Shown here: in pieces, positions 17,497 through 26,251 of the stretch | Layout: each line of letters opens with the position of its first letter | Position numbering within the stretch: position 1 is the stretch's first letter | NCBI GenBank assembly: GCA_900317585.1 | Contig: ONHG01000007.1 | Coordinates: forward strand, 1 to 64,000 | Origin: an uncultured Lachnospiraceae bacterium | GTDB lineage: Bacteria > Bacillota > Clostridia > Lachnospirales > Lachnospiraceae | Direction of reading: 5' to 3' | DNA: 64,000 bases | Program-made: the position numbers and the translations under genes | Notes under the pieces: generated by a model | The model's database searches: none | What the model saw: the letters and a program-made list of their open reading frames with translations, nothing else | Told to the model about the DNA's origin: nothing

Positions 17497-17714
17497 CAGA
17501 ATTCCTCCAGTTGTCCGTCGCTGTTTAGCACAAGCATGGCCTTTTCCATGCCCTGTACCATATCATTGGCACTTTTTACCTCATCAAGCCCCTTCTTATA
17601 TAGCTCAAAGGCCTCATCCAGGGATACATCCGCATCCTCCATCCTCGCCACTATCTGCTCTAAGTGTGCAAATCGCTCCTCGAGTGTCAGTGTTTTTTCA
17701 TTTTCTTTGCTCAT
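17496..17714 (-). CDS. xseB: Exodeoxyribonuclease VII small subunit
   Basis: The 72-residue protein fits the XseB family: a helical hairpin (LEERFAHLEQIVARMEDADV) followed by SLDEAFELYKKGLDEVKSAN. It binds XseA to form the nuclease that degrades single-stranded DNA to short oligonucleotides. Its start lies 17 bases inside xseA and its stop overlaps the ispA start, so the three genes are read as one tightly coupled unit. Confidence 0.94.
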   Translation of the reverse strand: MSKENEKTLTLEERFAHLEQIVARMEDADVSLDEAFELYKKGLDEVKSANDMVQGMEKAMLVLNSDGQLEEF

Positions 17715-18918
17715 CGTTAATAACCTCCGAAACTACGGCCCTTGCATGACCGTCTATCAGATATATATCTATGTCATCGCCTGCATTGATATCGGATACA
17801 CTGTGCAGTGCACCTTTCTTTTCCACCTCAACATACGCATAGCCCTGCGCCAGCTTTTTGGCCGGTGAATATGCATCCAGTGTACCTGAAAGCAGTGCCA
17901 GACGCTGTCTGCAATCCGAAAGCCTCTGCTTCATAATCCTTTCAAGTGCATCCTCGATATCTGACAGACGCCTTTTATTCTCATTTAGTTTATTCTGTGG
18001 ACTAAGGAAATTAAGTCTTGTTTTAATATGTGACAGCTTTTCCCTGAAAAAATCAATCCGGCCTGTCAGATTTCTGTCCATCCTGCGGCGCAGATTGTCA
18101 AGGCGCTCCAACGTCTGTCTGTAGTCACTGACTGCAAGCTCTGCAGCCGCTGAAGGTGTGGGTGCTCTCCTGTCTGACACAAAATCCGCTATCGTCCAGT
18201 CAGTCTCATGGCCTACTGCCGAGATGATTGGCGTGCGGCAGTCAAATATGGCTCTCGCCACAATCTCCTCATTAAAGGCCCATAAATCCTCTATGGAGCC
18301 TCCGCCTCTGCCGACTATTATCACATCAAGATTCATCGCATCCAATGTCTGTATGCCCTTCACTATGCTATTAGCCGCACCCTCTCCCTGCACAAGTGCC
18401 GGATAAAGTATGACCTGTACATATGGATTCCTGCGCGACGATACATTCCTTATATCCTGCACGGCCGCGCCTGTCGGTGCTGTAACCACACCAATACGGC
18501 CGGCATACTGTGGAATAGGCTGCTTGTATTCTGCCGCAAACATGCCCATCTCCTCAAGCTCACGCTTTAGCTGCTCGAATTTGAGATACAGATTGCCCTC
18601 TCCGTCAAGCTCTATCTTTTTGGCATAAAGCTGATAGGCACCTGTCTTCTCATACACCTCAACGGAACCTGTCACAATAACCTGGTCTCCCTCCTTCATG
18701 TGGAAGGAAAGTCCTGCAGCCCTGCTGCCCGCAAACATGATTGCGTTCATGGCTGCTCCCGCGTCCTTTATTGTGAAATAAATATGACCGCTCGTGTGAT
18801 ACTTACAGTTGCTCACCTCGCCCTTTATGCTCACCTGTCTGAGCATAAAATCCTGAGCGAACATATTTTTAATATAGCTATTTACTTGCGCTACCGAATA
18901 TATATTTCTATTTGCCAT
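17698..18918 (-). CDS. xseA: Exodeoxyribonuclease VII large subunit
   Basis: The 406-residue protein has an N-terminal OB fold (YSVAQVNSYIKNMF ... VSIKGEVSNCKYHTSGHIYF, to about residue 100), the catalytic core with VVTAPTGAAVQDIRNV and the GRGGGSIEDLWAFNEE motif (about 190-210), and a C-terminal coiled coil. The ATG at 18918 is preferred; a TTG six bases upstream is also possible, and neither has a strong ribosome binding site. folD, which lies between nusB and xseA in Bacillus, is absent here. Confidence 0.94.
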   Translation of the reverse strand: MANRNIYSVAQVNSYIKNMFAQDFMLRQVSIKGEVSNCKYHTSGHIYFTIKDAGAAMNAIMFAGSRAAGLSFHMKEGDQVIVTGSVEVYEKTGAYQLYAKKIELDGEGNLYLKFEQLKRELEEMGMFAAEYKQPIPQYAGRIGVVTAPTGAAVQDIRNVSSRRNPYVQVILYPALVQGEGAANSIVKGIQTLDAMNLDVIIVGRGGGSIEDLWAFNEEIVARAIFDCRTPIISAVGHETDWTIADFVSDRRAPTPSAAAELAVSDYRQTLERLDNLRRRMDRNLTGRIDFFREKLSHIKTRLNFLSPQNKLNENKRRLSDIEDALERIMKQRLSDCRQRLALLSGTLDAYSPAKKLAQGYAYVEVEKKGALHSVSDINAGDDIDIYLIDGHARAVVSEVINDEQRK

Positions 18919-18950
18919 GTTCAATGCTCTATATCTCTGTTCCTCTTAAG

Positions 18951-19346
18951 CTATGCAAACTTTGCAAGCACTCCGTTTACAAATGCACCTGACTCATCTG
19001 CACCATACTTCTTTGCAAGCTCAACAGCCTCGTTTATTGAAACCTTTGTAGGAATATCGTCCTCAAACTTTATCTCATAAACTGCCAATCTGATAATTGC
19101 CAGATCAACCTTTGCCATACGATTGGTCTTCCAGCCTGTAGACTTCTCATCGATGAGTGCATCAAGCTCTGCCATATGCTCAATAATCGCACTGCATTTT
19201 TCATCAATATACTGTCTTTCCTCGTCTGTAGGATTTGTAAGCTCATCATTTAAAAGCTCCATCTGCTCTGCAAGCTCAGACTTGTCATGAAACTCAACCC
19301 TAAAAAGCATCTTAAAAACGTTTTCTCTTATCTTGCTTCTTGTCAT
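18951..19346 (-). CDS. nusB: Transcription antitermination factor NusB
   Basis: The 131-residue all-helical protein has the NusB start [18 protein letters not shown] and the C-terminal motif [18 protein letters not shown] followed by [10 protein letters not shown]. With NusE (S10) it binds boxA RNA and supports rRNA antitermination. AGAGGAATTTAA precedes the ATG. It is transcribed toward xseA, with only 32 bases between them. Confidence 0.95.
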   Translation of the reverse strand: MTRSKIRENVFKMLFRVEFHDKSELAEQMELLNDELTNPTDEERQYIDEKCSAIIEHMAELDALIDEKSTGWKTNRMAKVDLAIIRLAVYEIKFEDDIPTKVSINEAVELAKKYGADESGAFVNGVLAKFA

Positions 19347-19380
19347 TTAAATTCCTCTCGTGAATAGTATTTTATATAAA

Positions 19381-19407
19381 TTAAGGATGTCTGTACGACA
19401 TCCTTAA
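19381..19407 (-). terminator. Hairpin between asp23 and nusB
   Basis: The 11-bp stem TTAAGGATGTC...GACATCCTTAA has a 5-base loop and lies between the two genes. On the minus strand it is followed by a mixed T/A stretch (TTTATATAAAAT), so it is a weak terminator or a partial attenuator. Confidence 0.5.
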
Positions 19408-19442
19408 TTATACTACATTTGTGCTCATTTAAAAAGAACTAT

Positions 19443-19817
19443 TTAATTCTCTCCCATATCAACACTTGCTATACGAACATTGATAGTAGCCACAGAAAGC
19501 CCTGTCATTGTCTCAATTGCAGACTTAACCTTCTCCTGTACCTTTGTAGAAACCTCAGGGATGCTATACCCATAAGCAATATTGAGTGCTACATCAACTA
19601 CTACCTCATTGTCTGCTATCTCAATCTGAATTCCCTTTGAGAGATTCTTCATACCGAGCCTGCTGACAATCTCGTTTGTGATATTGCCTGCCATGGAGCT
19701 TACTCCCTCAACCTCAGTGGCAGCAAGACCGGCTATGATAGCTACAACCTCATCTGCTACCTTGATCTCGCCAGACTCATCTGATTTGATGTTTATTGTG
19801 TTTCTATTCTCTGCCAT
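19443..19817 (-). CDS. Asp23/Gls24 family envelope stress protein
   Basis: The 124-residue Asp23 domain protein begins MAENRNTINIKSDESGEI and contains the family core VADEVVAIIAGLAATEVEGV and the later IEIADNEVVVDVALNIAYG. Homologues (YqhY in Bacillus) lie beside nusB, as here, and have been tied to fatty acid synthesis or envelope homeostasis; the mechanism is unclear. AAGGAGG is three bases before an ATG at 19823 and nine before 19817; I take the latter. Frames extending further upstream run into glgD and are not credible. Confidence 0.85.
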   Translation of the reverse strand: MAENRNTINIKSDESGEIKVADEVVAIIAGLAATEVEGVSSMAGNITNEIVSRLGMKNLSKGIQIEIADNEVVVDVALNIAYGYSIPEVSTKVQEKVKSAIETMTGLSVATINVRIASVDMGEN

Positions 19818-19839
19818 GTCCATGTTCCTCCTTAACCGG

Positions 19840-20988
19840 CTATACGGTCTGTCCCTTTGCCACGTAAACCTGGAATGAGTCATTACCCGTAAGTGATCTA
19901 TTGCTTGATACGCGAACATTCTTGTCTGTGATCACGTACTCCAGATTGGCGCCATCCTCAATTACCGTATCCTGTAGCAGGATACAGTTCTTGACCTTTG
20001 CATTCTTTCCTATCTTGACGCCTCTTGATAGGATGCTGTTTTCCACGGTACCCTCGATAACACAGCCATCAGCAACCATTACATTCTTGGCTTTTGAGCC
20101 ATTTATGTATCTTGTAGGGTTATCATCCCTGATCTTTGTATAGATAGAATTGCCACTCTTAAACAATGCTTCCCTGTTATCCTCATCAAGGAGCTTCATA
20201 TTCTCCTCGAAATAGCTCTTCATATCTGTAATCTGTGAAGCATAGCCTGTGTACTCATATGCCTGGATATTGAGCGAATCAGTGTTTGCAGCCATCAGAT
20301 CTCTTGTGAAATAAGAATAGCCATGCACAAAAGCGTCATCCACTATTCTAATGAGCTTCTCCTTCTCCATGATATAGATATTCATGCCAAAGTTTACCTT
20401 GCCCATATTCCTTGCATTGATATATATCTTTTTGATACGTCCATCATCTATATCAAATGTATAGTACAGCTCATCATTGTTGCCGTTTGGTTTAAGGAAT
20501 ACCTTTGGTACCTCCTGCTTGCGGTACATTGCAGTGATATCAGCCCCTGTGCTCTTGTGTGCCTCAATCAGCTCCCTGAAATCAAAATTGAATACATAGT
20601 TTGAATCAGCCATGATAACATACTTCTGAGTACACTTCCTCAGATAGCCCTTAAGGCTTTCAATTGCCCCAACACGGCCCTCATACACCTTAATCTGCTT
20701 CTGTGCATAAGGCGGAACTATATTGATACCACCATTTTTTCTTGCAAGATCAAACTCCTGACCTGAGCCCAGGTGATCCATCAGAGAGTGATAATTTTTC
20801 TTAACTATGAGAGATATATTGTCAATTCCGCTATGTACCATGCTCGAAATCAGGAAATCACAGAGTCTGTAACGACCTGCAAACGGAATGGAAGCCATAA
20901 GTCTCTCGGATACCATCTCAGGAATGAGGGCATCGTAGCTGTTTGCAAAAATAACGGCCAAAGCCTCTTCGTTGTTCATGTTTAGCAT
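19840..20988 (-). CDS. glgD: Glucose-1-phosphate adenylyltransferase-like subunit GlgD
   Basis: The 382-residue protein has a nucleotidyltransferase domain followed by a left-handed beta-helix with hexapeptide repeats (about residues 285-370). The Gly-rich GGQGSRL signature seen in GlgC is absent, replaced by [15 protein letters not shown], as in Firmicute GlgD proteins, which act as a non-catalytic partner that stimulates GlgC. Its start overlaps the end of glgC by seven bases (ATGCTAA), so the subunits are probably made in coupled amounts. Confidence 0.9.
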   Translation of the reverse strand: MLNMNNEEALAVIFANSYDALIPEMVSERLMASIPFAGRYRLCDFLISSMVHSGIDNISLIVKKNYHSLMDHLGSGQEFDLARKNGGINIVPPYAQKQIKVYEGRVGAIESLKGYLRKCTQKYVIMADSNYVFNFDFRELIEAHKSTGADITAMYRKQEVPKVFLKPNGNNDELYYTFDIDDGRIKKIYINARNMGKVNFGMNIYIMEKEKLIRIVDDAFVHGYSYFTRDLMAANTDSLNIQAYEYTGYASQITDMKSYFEENMKLLDEDNREALFKSGNSIYTKIRDDNPTRYINGSKAKNVMVADGCVIEGTVENSILSRGVKIGKNAKVKNCILLQDTVIEDGANLEYVITDKNVRVSSNRSLTGNDSFQVYVAKGQTV

Positions 20989-22193
20989 TGTTCCTGGCCC
21001 TCCTCAACATCATTATATACCATTGCCTTTGGTCCTATAACCGCTCTGTCGCCAATTGTAACTCCCGGTGCAATTGTAGCAACATCACCTGTCACGTCCT
21101 CCGCCGGCTTTTCTCCAATAACTGCATCATAGCCTACTGTAACACCCTCTGCAACTATACAGTGTGTGACCTTAGCGCCTCTTTTTATCACAGTATCACC
21201 CATGACAACTGCATCCTCTACCACTGCGCCCTCTTCTACGACGACACCGCCAAAAAGAATTGAATGCTTTACTGTGCCCTTCACTACACAGCCATCAGTA
21301 ATCATAGAGTCTGTAATCTCTGCGTTGTTGCCGATGAAATGTCCTGTATGGCCGCTGTTACGGCTGTATATCTTCCAGTTCTCATCAAACAGGTTGATAC
21401 CGCTGTGCTCAGGATCAAGCACCTCCATGTTTGCCTCCCAGAGTGCAGGTATTGTTCCTACATCCTTCCAGTAGCCGTTAAAGTGATAAGCATACATCCT
21501 GCGGTTATCCCTCAAAAGGTTTGGAATGATATTGTTACCGAAATCATTCTCTGAATCCGGATCATTTTCATCCTCAATAAGATACTTCTTAAGTATATCC
21601 CAATTAAAGATATAAATACCCATGGATGCAAGATTAGACTTAGGATTCTTTGGTTTTTCCTGAAATTCTGTAATCTTGTCATCATCATCTGCTACCATGA
21701 GACCGAAGCGTGATGCATCCTCCCACGGAACCTCCATAACCGCTACAGAAAACTCAGCATTTTTCTCCTTATGGAACTTAAGGAAATCGCTGTAATCCTG
21801 CTTACAAATCTGATCTCCTGAAAGTATGATAACATACTCAGGATCATATCTCTCGATAAATGCAATATTCTGATAAATCGCATTAGCTGTTCCCTTGTAC
21901 CAGTCAGAGCCTGAAGCCTTCTGATACGGTGGCAGTACATGCACTCCTCCATATAATCTATCGAGATCCCATGGCTGTCCATTTCCTATGTACTCATTCA
22001 AAACAAACGGCTGGTACTGTGTCAGTATACCAACTGTATCTATGCCTGAATTAACACAGTTAGAAAGTGGAAAATCAATAATTCTGTATTTGCCTCCAAA
22101 CGGAACTGCCGGCTTTGCAAGTTTCTGTGTCAGTGCATAAAGTCTTGAGCCCTGACCACCGGCAAGAAGCATTGCAACTAGCTCTTTTGCCAT
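20982..22193 (-). CDS. glgC: Glucose-1-phosphate adenylyltransferase GlgC
   Basis: The 403-residue enzyme has the nucleotide-binding signature [20 protein letters not shown] (residues 8-27), the glucose-1-phosphate site around [12 protein letters not shown], and a C-terminal beta-helix domain. It forms ADP-glucose from ATP and glucose-1-phosphate, the committed step of bacterial glycogen synthesis. It is first in a glgC-glgD operon behind the promoter at 22276-22303. Glycogen synthase and branching enzyme genes are not in the window. Confidence 0.95.
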   Translation of the reverse strand: MAKELVAMLLAGGQGSRLYALTQKLAKPAVPFGGKYRIIDFPLSNCVNSGIDTVGILTQYQPFVLNEYIGNGQPWDLDRLYGGVHVLPPYQKASGSDWYKGTANAIYQNIAFIERYDPEYVIILSGDQICKQDYSDFLKFHKEKNAEFSVAVMEVPWEDASRFGLMVADDDDKITEFQEKPKNPKSNLASMGIYIFNWDILKKYLIEDENDPDSENDFGNNIIPNLLRDNRRMYAYHFNGYWKDVGTIPALWEANMEVLDPEHSGINLFDENWKIYSRNSGHTGHFIGNNAEITDSMITDGCVVKGTVKHSILFGGVVVEEGAVVEDAVVMGDTVIKRGAKVTHCIVAEGVTVGYDAVIGEKPAEDVTGDVATIAPGVTIGDRAVIGPKAMVYNDVEEGQEQC

Positions 22194-22275
22194 ATTAAAA
22201 TCCCCCTTGTTAAATTTTATTAAATTTTGTTAGCTTTTGCAATTATTTTGGTTTTTTATAATGGTTTATAGTTAT

Positions 22276-22303
22276 ATTTTACCACACTTTGGCATTTATG
22301 CAA
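22276..22303 (-). promoter_or_regulatory. Promoter of glgC-glgD
   Basis: On the minus strand TTGCAT, a 16-base spacer and TAAAAT with an extended TGG lie 83 bases upstream of the glgC start codon. Confidence 0.55.
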
Positions 22304-22339
22304 TTCAAAATTAACTAAAAAATACTATAATTTTTGTCA

Positions 22340-23272
22340 TTATTTTCCAATTATCTCGCGGTTGTTTATGAACTCGTACGGCACTTCCTGGTACACATAA
22401 TAATTAAGCCAGTTTGAATAAAGTATATTGCCGTGAGACCTCCACTGTAAAAGCGGCTTTTGTGTGTCATCATTGTCCGGATAGTAATTCACAGGCATAT
22501 CTATATCAAGCCCCTTTTTCTTATCCCTCTCGTACTCATTGTGCAGAGTATATCTGTCATACTCAGGATGTCCCATCACAAAAATCTTTTTACCGTCCTG
22601 ATCCATCAGAAGGAATACTCCTGCCTCATCCGACTCCGCAAGTATGGTAAGCTCAGGATGCTTTAATATATCCTCCTTTAAGACCTCGGTATGTCTTGAG
22701 TGCGGTGCATAAAACACGTCATCGAAGCCTCTGACAAGCGGGATTTTTCTATTCTTTACGCGGTGTGCATATACACCGAACTTCTTCTTTGAAAGTACAC
22801 GCTTTGGTATGCCGTAATGATAATACAATCCGGCCTGTGCACCCCAGCACAGATGAAGTGTGGAGAAAGCATGTGTCTTGCTCCACTCCATTATCTTACA
22901 TATTTCGTCCCAGTAGTCTACCTCCTCATATTCCATTAGCTCAACAGGCGCTCCTGTGATAATCAATCCATCAAAGTATCTGTCCTTTATATCATCAAAT
23001 GTCTCGTAAAACTTGTTCAGATGGCTGAGTGATGTGTGAGTAGCCTCGTGAGTCGAAGTAGCTACAAAAGTCACATTGACCTGTATCGGAGTATTTGACA
23101 ATGAGCGCAGTATCTGAAGCTCAGTATCCTCCTTAAGCGGCATGAGATTTACAATCGCAATCTCCAGCTGTCTGATATTCTGATGTGATGCCCTGTTTTC
23201 GTCCATCACAAATATATTTTCTCTCTCTAGTATTTCCTTTACAGGTAAATCATTTTGTGTCTTTATAGGCAT
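22340..23272 (-). CDS. metA: Homoserine O-acetyltransferase (MetA family)
   Basis: The 310-residue protein has the catalytic Cys in LHLCWGAQAGLYYHYG (about residue 142) and the His/Glu pair in MGHPEYDRYTL (about 235-237). The loop ITGAPVELMEYEEV carries Glu where E. coli MetA has Gly (position 111). From what is known of the Bacillus cereus and E. coli enzymes, this residue favours acetyl-CoA over succinyl-CoA. It acylates homoserine for methionine synthesis, matching metF elsewhere in the window. AGAGG precedes the ATG. No SAM riboswitch or T-box is apparent upstream. Confidence 0.93.
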   Translation of the reverse strand: MPIKTQNDLPVKEILERENIFVMDENRASHQNIRQLEIAIVNLMPLKEDTELQILRSLSNTPIQVNVTFVATSTHEATHTSLSHLNKFYETFDDIKDRYFDGLIITGAPVELMEYEEVDYWDEICKIMEWSKTHAFSTLHLCWGAQAGLYYHYGIPKRVLSKKKFGVYAHRVKNRKIPLVRGFDDVFYAPHSRHTEVLKEDILKHPELTILAESDEAGVFLLMDQDGKKIFVMGHPEYDRYTLHNEYERDKKKGLDIDMPVNYYPDNDDTQKPLLQWRSHGNILYSNWLNYYVYQEVPYEFINNREIIGK

Positions 23273-23287
23273 TTTATAACCTCTTTT

Positions 23288-25258
23288 CTAACGCCCAAAC
23301 ATCTCTATAAATGTATCCTCCGAGATGATAGGTATTCCTAATTCTTTTGCTTTTTTGTTTTTTGATGAAGTAGATTCTGTGTCATTGTTTACCAGATAGT
23401 CTGTCTTTTTTGACACGCTTCCTGTCACCTTGCCGCCCTGTGACTCCACATAGGCCTTAAACTCGCTTCTGTTGGCGAAATCATGCACATCGCCTGTGAT
23501 GACAAAGGTCTTGCCGTTTAAGCTTCCCTCCGACATATCCTTTATATCGACCTTTTCTATGTCAAGTTCCTTAATCAGCGTTTCAAACATCGCACTGTTT
23601 TTTGGATTTGCATACCATTCAAGTATGGAGCCTGACTTTTCCTGGCCTATGCCGTCTATATCCACAAAATCTGTGGCATTTCTCATTCTGTCCGCGAAGC
23701 CATCAAAACCTATTGCGTTGACAATCTTCTTGCCTGCATCGGTACCTATAAGAGGTATGCAGAGTGCAAATATCAAATTTACCGGATGGACATGTCTGCT
23801 TTTTTCGATGGCAGCCTGCATATTCGTGCACGACTTCTCGCCAAAGCCCTCCATGCTGCTTATCTCATCAAAGTGCTCGGGCAGATGGTATATGTCGGGG
23901 AACTGTTTTATGAATCCCTCATTTATAAATTTTAACATTGTCTGTACCGAAAGTCCATCTATATCCATTCCGCTTTTGCTTACAAATCTTGAAAACTTTT
24001 TGACATTCTTGGCTGTGCAGTCAGGGTTTGTGCAGTGCAGTGTCCTTACACCGCTGTTTTTGCTGACAAATATGCGTGTCGGATGATGGCATACCGGGCA
24101 CTCCTTCGGTATCTCAACAGCCCCCACCGCATCCTTTACAGCTATGCATTTTGGAATAATTTTATTGGCTTTTATGACAGAAAGCGTACATTCTTTTCCC
24201 ACTCCAAGTCTTTCTATCTCAGTCAGATTGCAAAGTGAAGCTCTCGAAACCGTCGTGCCCTCTATCTGCACCGGCTCAAAAACAGCCACAGGCGATATTG
24301 TCGAAACCGCACACGACCACTCAATATAGCGAAGCCTCGTATCTACTGCCTCATCCTGCCACTTGAAAGCAAAGCCTGCCCTCGTTGCATGATGTCCCGT
24401 GATGCTTCCGCCTGAAGCGTAAGCTGTATCATCATAGCATATGACAAGTCCGTCCACAGGCACATCCATCTTTCCGCTCTCAACATCCCTTGTCCAGCGT
24501 TTTACAGCCTCCTCAAGGCCTGCCGCATCAGTTGCCTCCCTTTTGACAACATTGAATTTCATATCACTAAGATAGCTCATTCTGTCACCCCATGATATGA
24601 TATCATCATCTATATGCACGAGTGTAAACGCATAAAACACAACATGTCTGCGCTTCACCTCCTCCACATCATCGAGATTTAATGTACCGGAGGCAAGGTT
24701 TCTTGGATTGGCATATTTCTCATCATCGTCCTCGATTGTATCATTTAACAGCTTGAAATCCGTGTAGGAAATTGTCGCTTCTCCTCTTACAACCATATGC
24801 CCCTTGTATGGTATCTCCTTTGGGAAGCCGCTTATGGCATCCTGCAAAAATGTGATGTTACTTCCTACAGTTCCATTTCCTCTCGTCAGTATTTTCACAA
24901 GCCTGCCACCGTCATACGTAAGCACAAGTGTCAGACCGTCAAGCTTCCATGAAAGCCATATTGGCATATCGCCTGCCCATTTCTTAAGCTCCTCAATGCT
25001 CTTTGTCTTTGCAAGTGAAAGTGCCGGATATTCATGCGGCTCACGATTTCCAGCCTCTGCCTCATAGCCTGCATTCTGTGTCGGACTGTCCTGGCGGATA
25101 TATCCTGTCTCTTTTTCAAGCTGTGTAAGCTCATCAAACATTGCATCCCACTCGTAGTTTGGCATGATTTCATCTGCACCGTTGTAGTAAGCCCTGGACG
25201 CGCGGTTAAGACTTTCAACAAGCTCATCTATCTTATCATTTAATTTATTATTCTCCAT
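23288..25258 (-). CDS. ligA: NAD-dependent DNA ligase, divergent LigA type
   Basis: The 656-residue protein has all LigA domains in order: Ia (about residues 10-75), adenylation domain with the nucleophile Lys in WKLDG (about 118), OB fold, Cys4 zinc finger (CPVC ... CTNPDC, about 390-415), helix-hairpin-helix repeats and a C-terminal BRCT domain (about 580-656). Several usually invariant motifs differ: RGNGTVGSNIT in place of RGDGxxGEDVT, and SCAVSTI in place of QVGRTG. It may be a diverged housekeeping ligase or a second ligase. It follows a pseudouridine synthase gene by 23 bases. Confidence 0.88.
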   Translation of the reverse strand: MENNKLNDKIDELVESLNRASRAYYNGADEIMPNYEWDAMFDELTQLEKETGYIRQDSPTQNAGYEAEAGNREPHEYPALSLAKTKSIEELKKWAGDMPIWLSWKLDGLTLVLTYDGGRLVKILTRGNGTVGSNITFLQDAISGFPKEIPYKGHMVVRGEATISYTDFKLLNDTIEDDDEKYANPRNLASGTLNLDDVEEVKRRHVVFYAFTLVHIDDDIISWGDRMSYLSDMKFNVVKREATDAAGLEEAVKRWTRDVESGKMDVPVDGLVICYDDTAYASGGSITGHHATRAGFAFKWQDEAVDTRLRYIEWSCAVSTISPVAVFEPVQIEGTTVSRASLCNLTEIERLGVGKECTLSVIKANKIIPKCIAVKDAVGAVEIPKECPVCHHPTRIFVSKNSGVRTLHCTNPDCTAKNVKKFSRFVSKSGMDIDGLSVQTMLKFINEGFIKQFPDIYHLPEHFDEISSMEGFGEKSCTNMQAAIEKSRHVHPVNLIFALCIPLIGTDAGKKIVNAIGFDGFADRMRNATDFVDIDGIGQEKSGSILEWYANPKNSAMFETLIKELDIEKVDIKDMSEGSLNGKTFVITGDVHDFANRSEFKAYVESQGGKVTGSVSKKTDYLVNNDTESTSSKNKKAKELGIPIISEDTFIEMFGR

Positions 25259-25281
25259 ACCGTAATATTCCCCTGTCTGCT

Positions 25282-26085
25282 TTACTTTGCTTTTCTATCC
25301 GGATATTTCTTATCAGAATGTTTCTTATCAGAATGCTTCTTATTCGTATCAGGCATAACCGGCTGATTTGATGAATCCGCAATCAGTCTTTTAAGTCCCT
25401 TATATTCAAGTGGTGTCACAGCCCTGTACTTTCCTCTTGGCAGGTCGCCGAGCTCAATATTCATAATTCTCACTCTCTCAAGCTTGACCACACGGTAGCC
25501 AAAGTATTCACACATGCGTCTTATCTGCCTGTTGTAGCCCTGTGTCAGGATAATCTTAAACTGCTTTGAGGACAGCTTTTTCACATGGCACTTTCTGGTT
25601 GTCACACCAAGCTCTACAAGCGGTACGCCTCCTGCGAGCCCTCTGATGAAGCTGTCAGATATTGTTTTGTTTACTGTGACAATATACTCTTTTTCATGTC
25701 TGTTGCCGGAGCGCATCATCTTATTTACTATCTCTCCGTTGTTGGTCAGAAGTAAAAGTCCCTCAGAATCCTTATCCAGCCTGCCAATAGGATAAATGCG
25801 TTTTGGGTAATTAAGATAATCTATAACGTTGTTTTTTTCCCTTTTTTCAGCTGTACAGACAATACCGGCCGGCTTATTCAAAGCAATCAGTATCATCTCT
25901 TCTTCCTTTGATACTACCTGTCCATTATATGTGACAGTCTGTCCCTTTAGAACCCTGTCACCTGTCTTTGCTGTCACACCGTCTATTTCTACTTTGCCGG
26001 CCTCTATCTGCCTGTCTGCCTCACGCCTTGAGCACACACCCGCTTCACTGAGAAATTTATTTATTCTTACACCATTTTCTTCCAT
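25282..26085 (-). CDS. rluF: 23S rRNA pseudouridine synthase, RluF/RsuA family
   Basis: The 267-residue protein has an N-terminal S4 domain (RINKFLSEAGVCSRREADRQ) and a pseudouridine synthase domain with the catalytic Asp in GRLDKDSEGLLLLTN (about residue 102) and the late motif GYNRQIRRMCEYFGY. It is closest to RluF, which modifies 23S rRNA near positions 2604/2605; exact specificity is inferred. The C-terminus is a basic tail from a 15-bp tandem DNA repeat (HSDKKHSDKKYPDRK). AGAGGATATGGT precedes the ATG. Confidence 0.88.
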   Translation of the reverse strand: MEENGVRINKFLSEAGVCSRREADRQIEAGKVEIDGVTAKTGDRVLKGQTVTYNGQVVSKEEEMILIALNKPAGIVCTAEKREKNNVIDYLNYPKRIYPIGRLDKDSEGLLLLTNNGEIVNKMMRSGNRHEKEYIVTVNKTISDSFIRGLAGGVPLVELGVTTRKCHVKKLSSKQFKIILTQGYNRQIRRMCEYFGYRVVKLERVRIMNIELGDLPRGKYRAVTPLEYKGLKRLIADSSNQPVMPDTNKKHSDKKHSDKKYPDRKAK

Positions 26086-26180
26086 ACCATATCCTCTTTT
26101 TAGATTTCTTTATCCGATATACATAAACCAGGCAACAGCCTTTTCTACTCTTTGCAACAGCCATATGCTATGTAGATTAA

Positions 26181-26208
26181 AACACGGAGACCTTTAAGCC
26201 TCCGTGTT
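26181..26208 (-). terminator. Terminator after the SH3-domain gene
   Basis: A perfect 9-bp stem AACACGGAG / CTCCGTGTT with a 10-base loop is followed on the minus strand by a short TTTTAATC tail. It lies 44 bases beyond the stop codon. Confidence 0.7.
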
Positions 26209-26251
26209 GCTTTTATGATTGTATATGCAAATCTGTTACTTTGTATTGCCT

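Noticed and set aside
23472-24086. 204-codon plus-strand frame opposite ligA
   Set aside because: It is antisense to an intact, domain-complete gene, has no ribosome binding site and its composition is that of a shadow frame.
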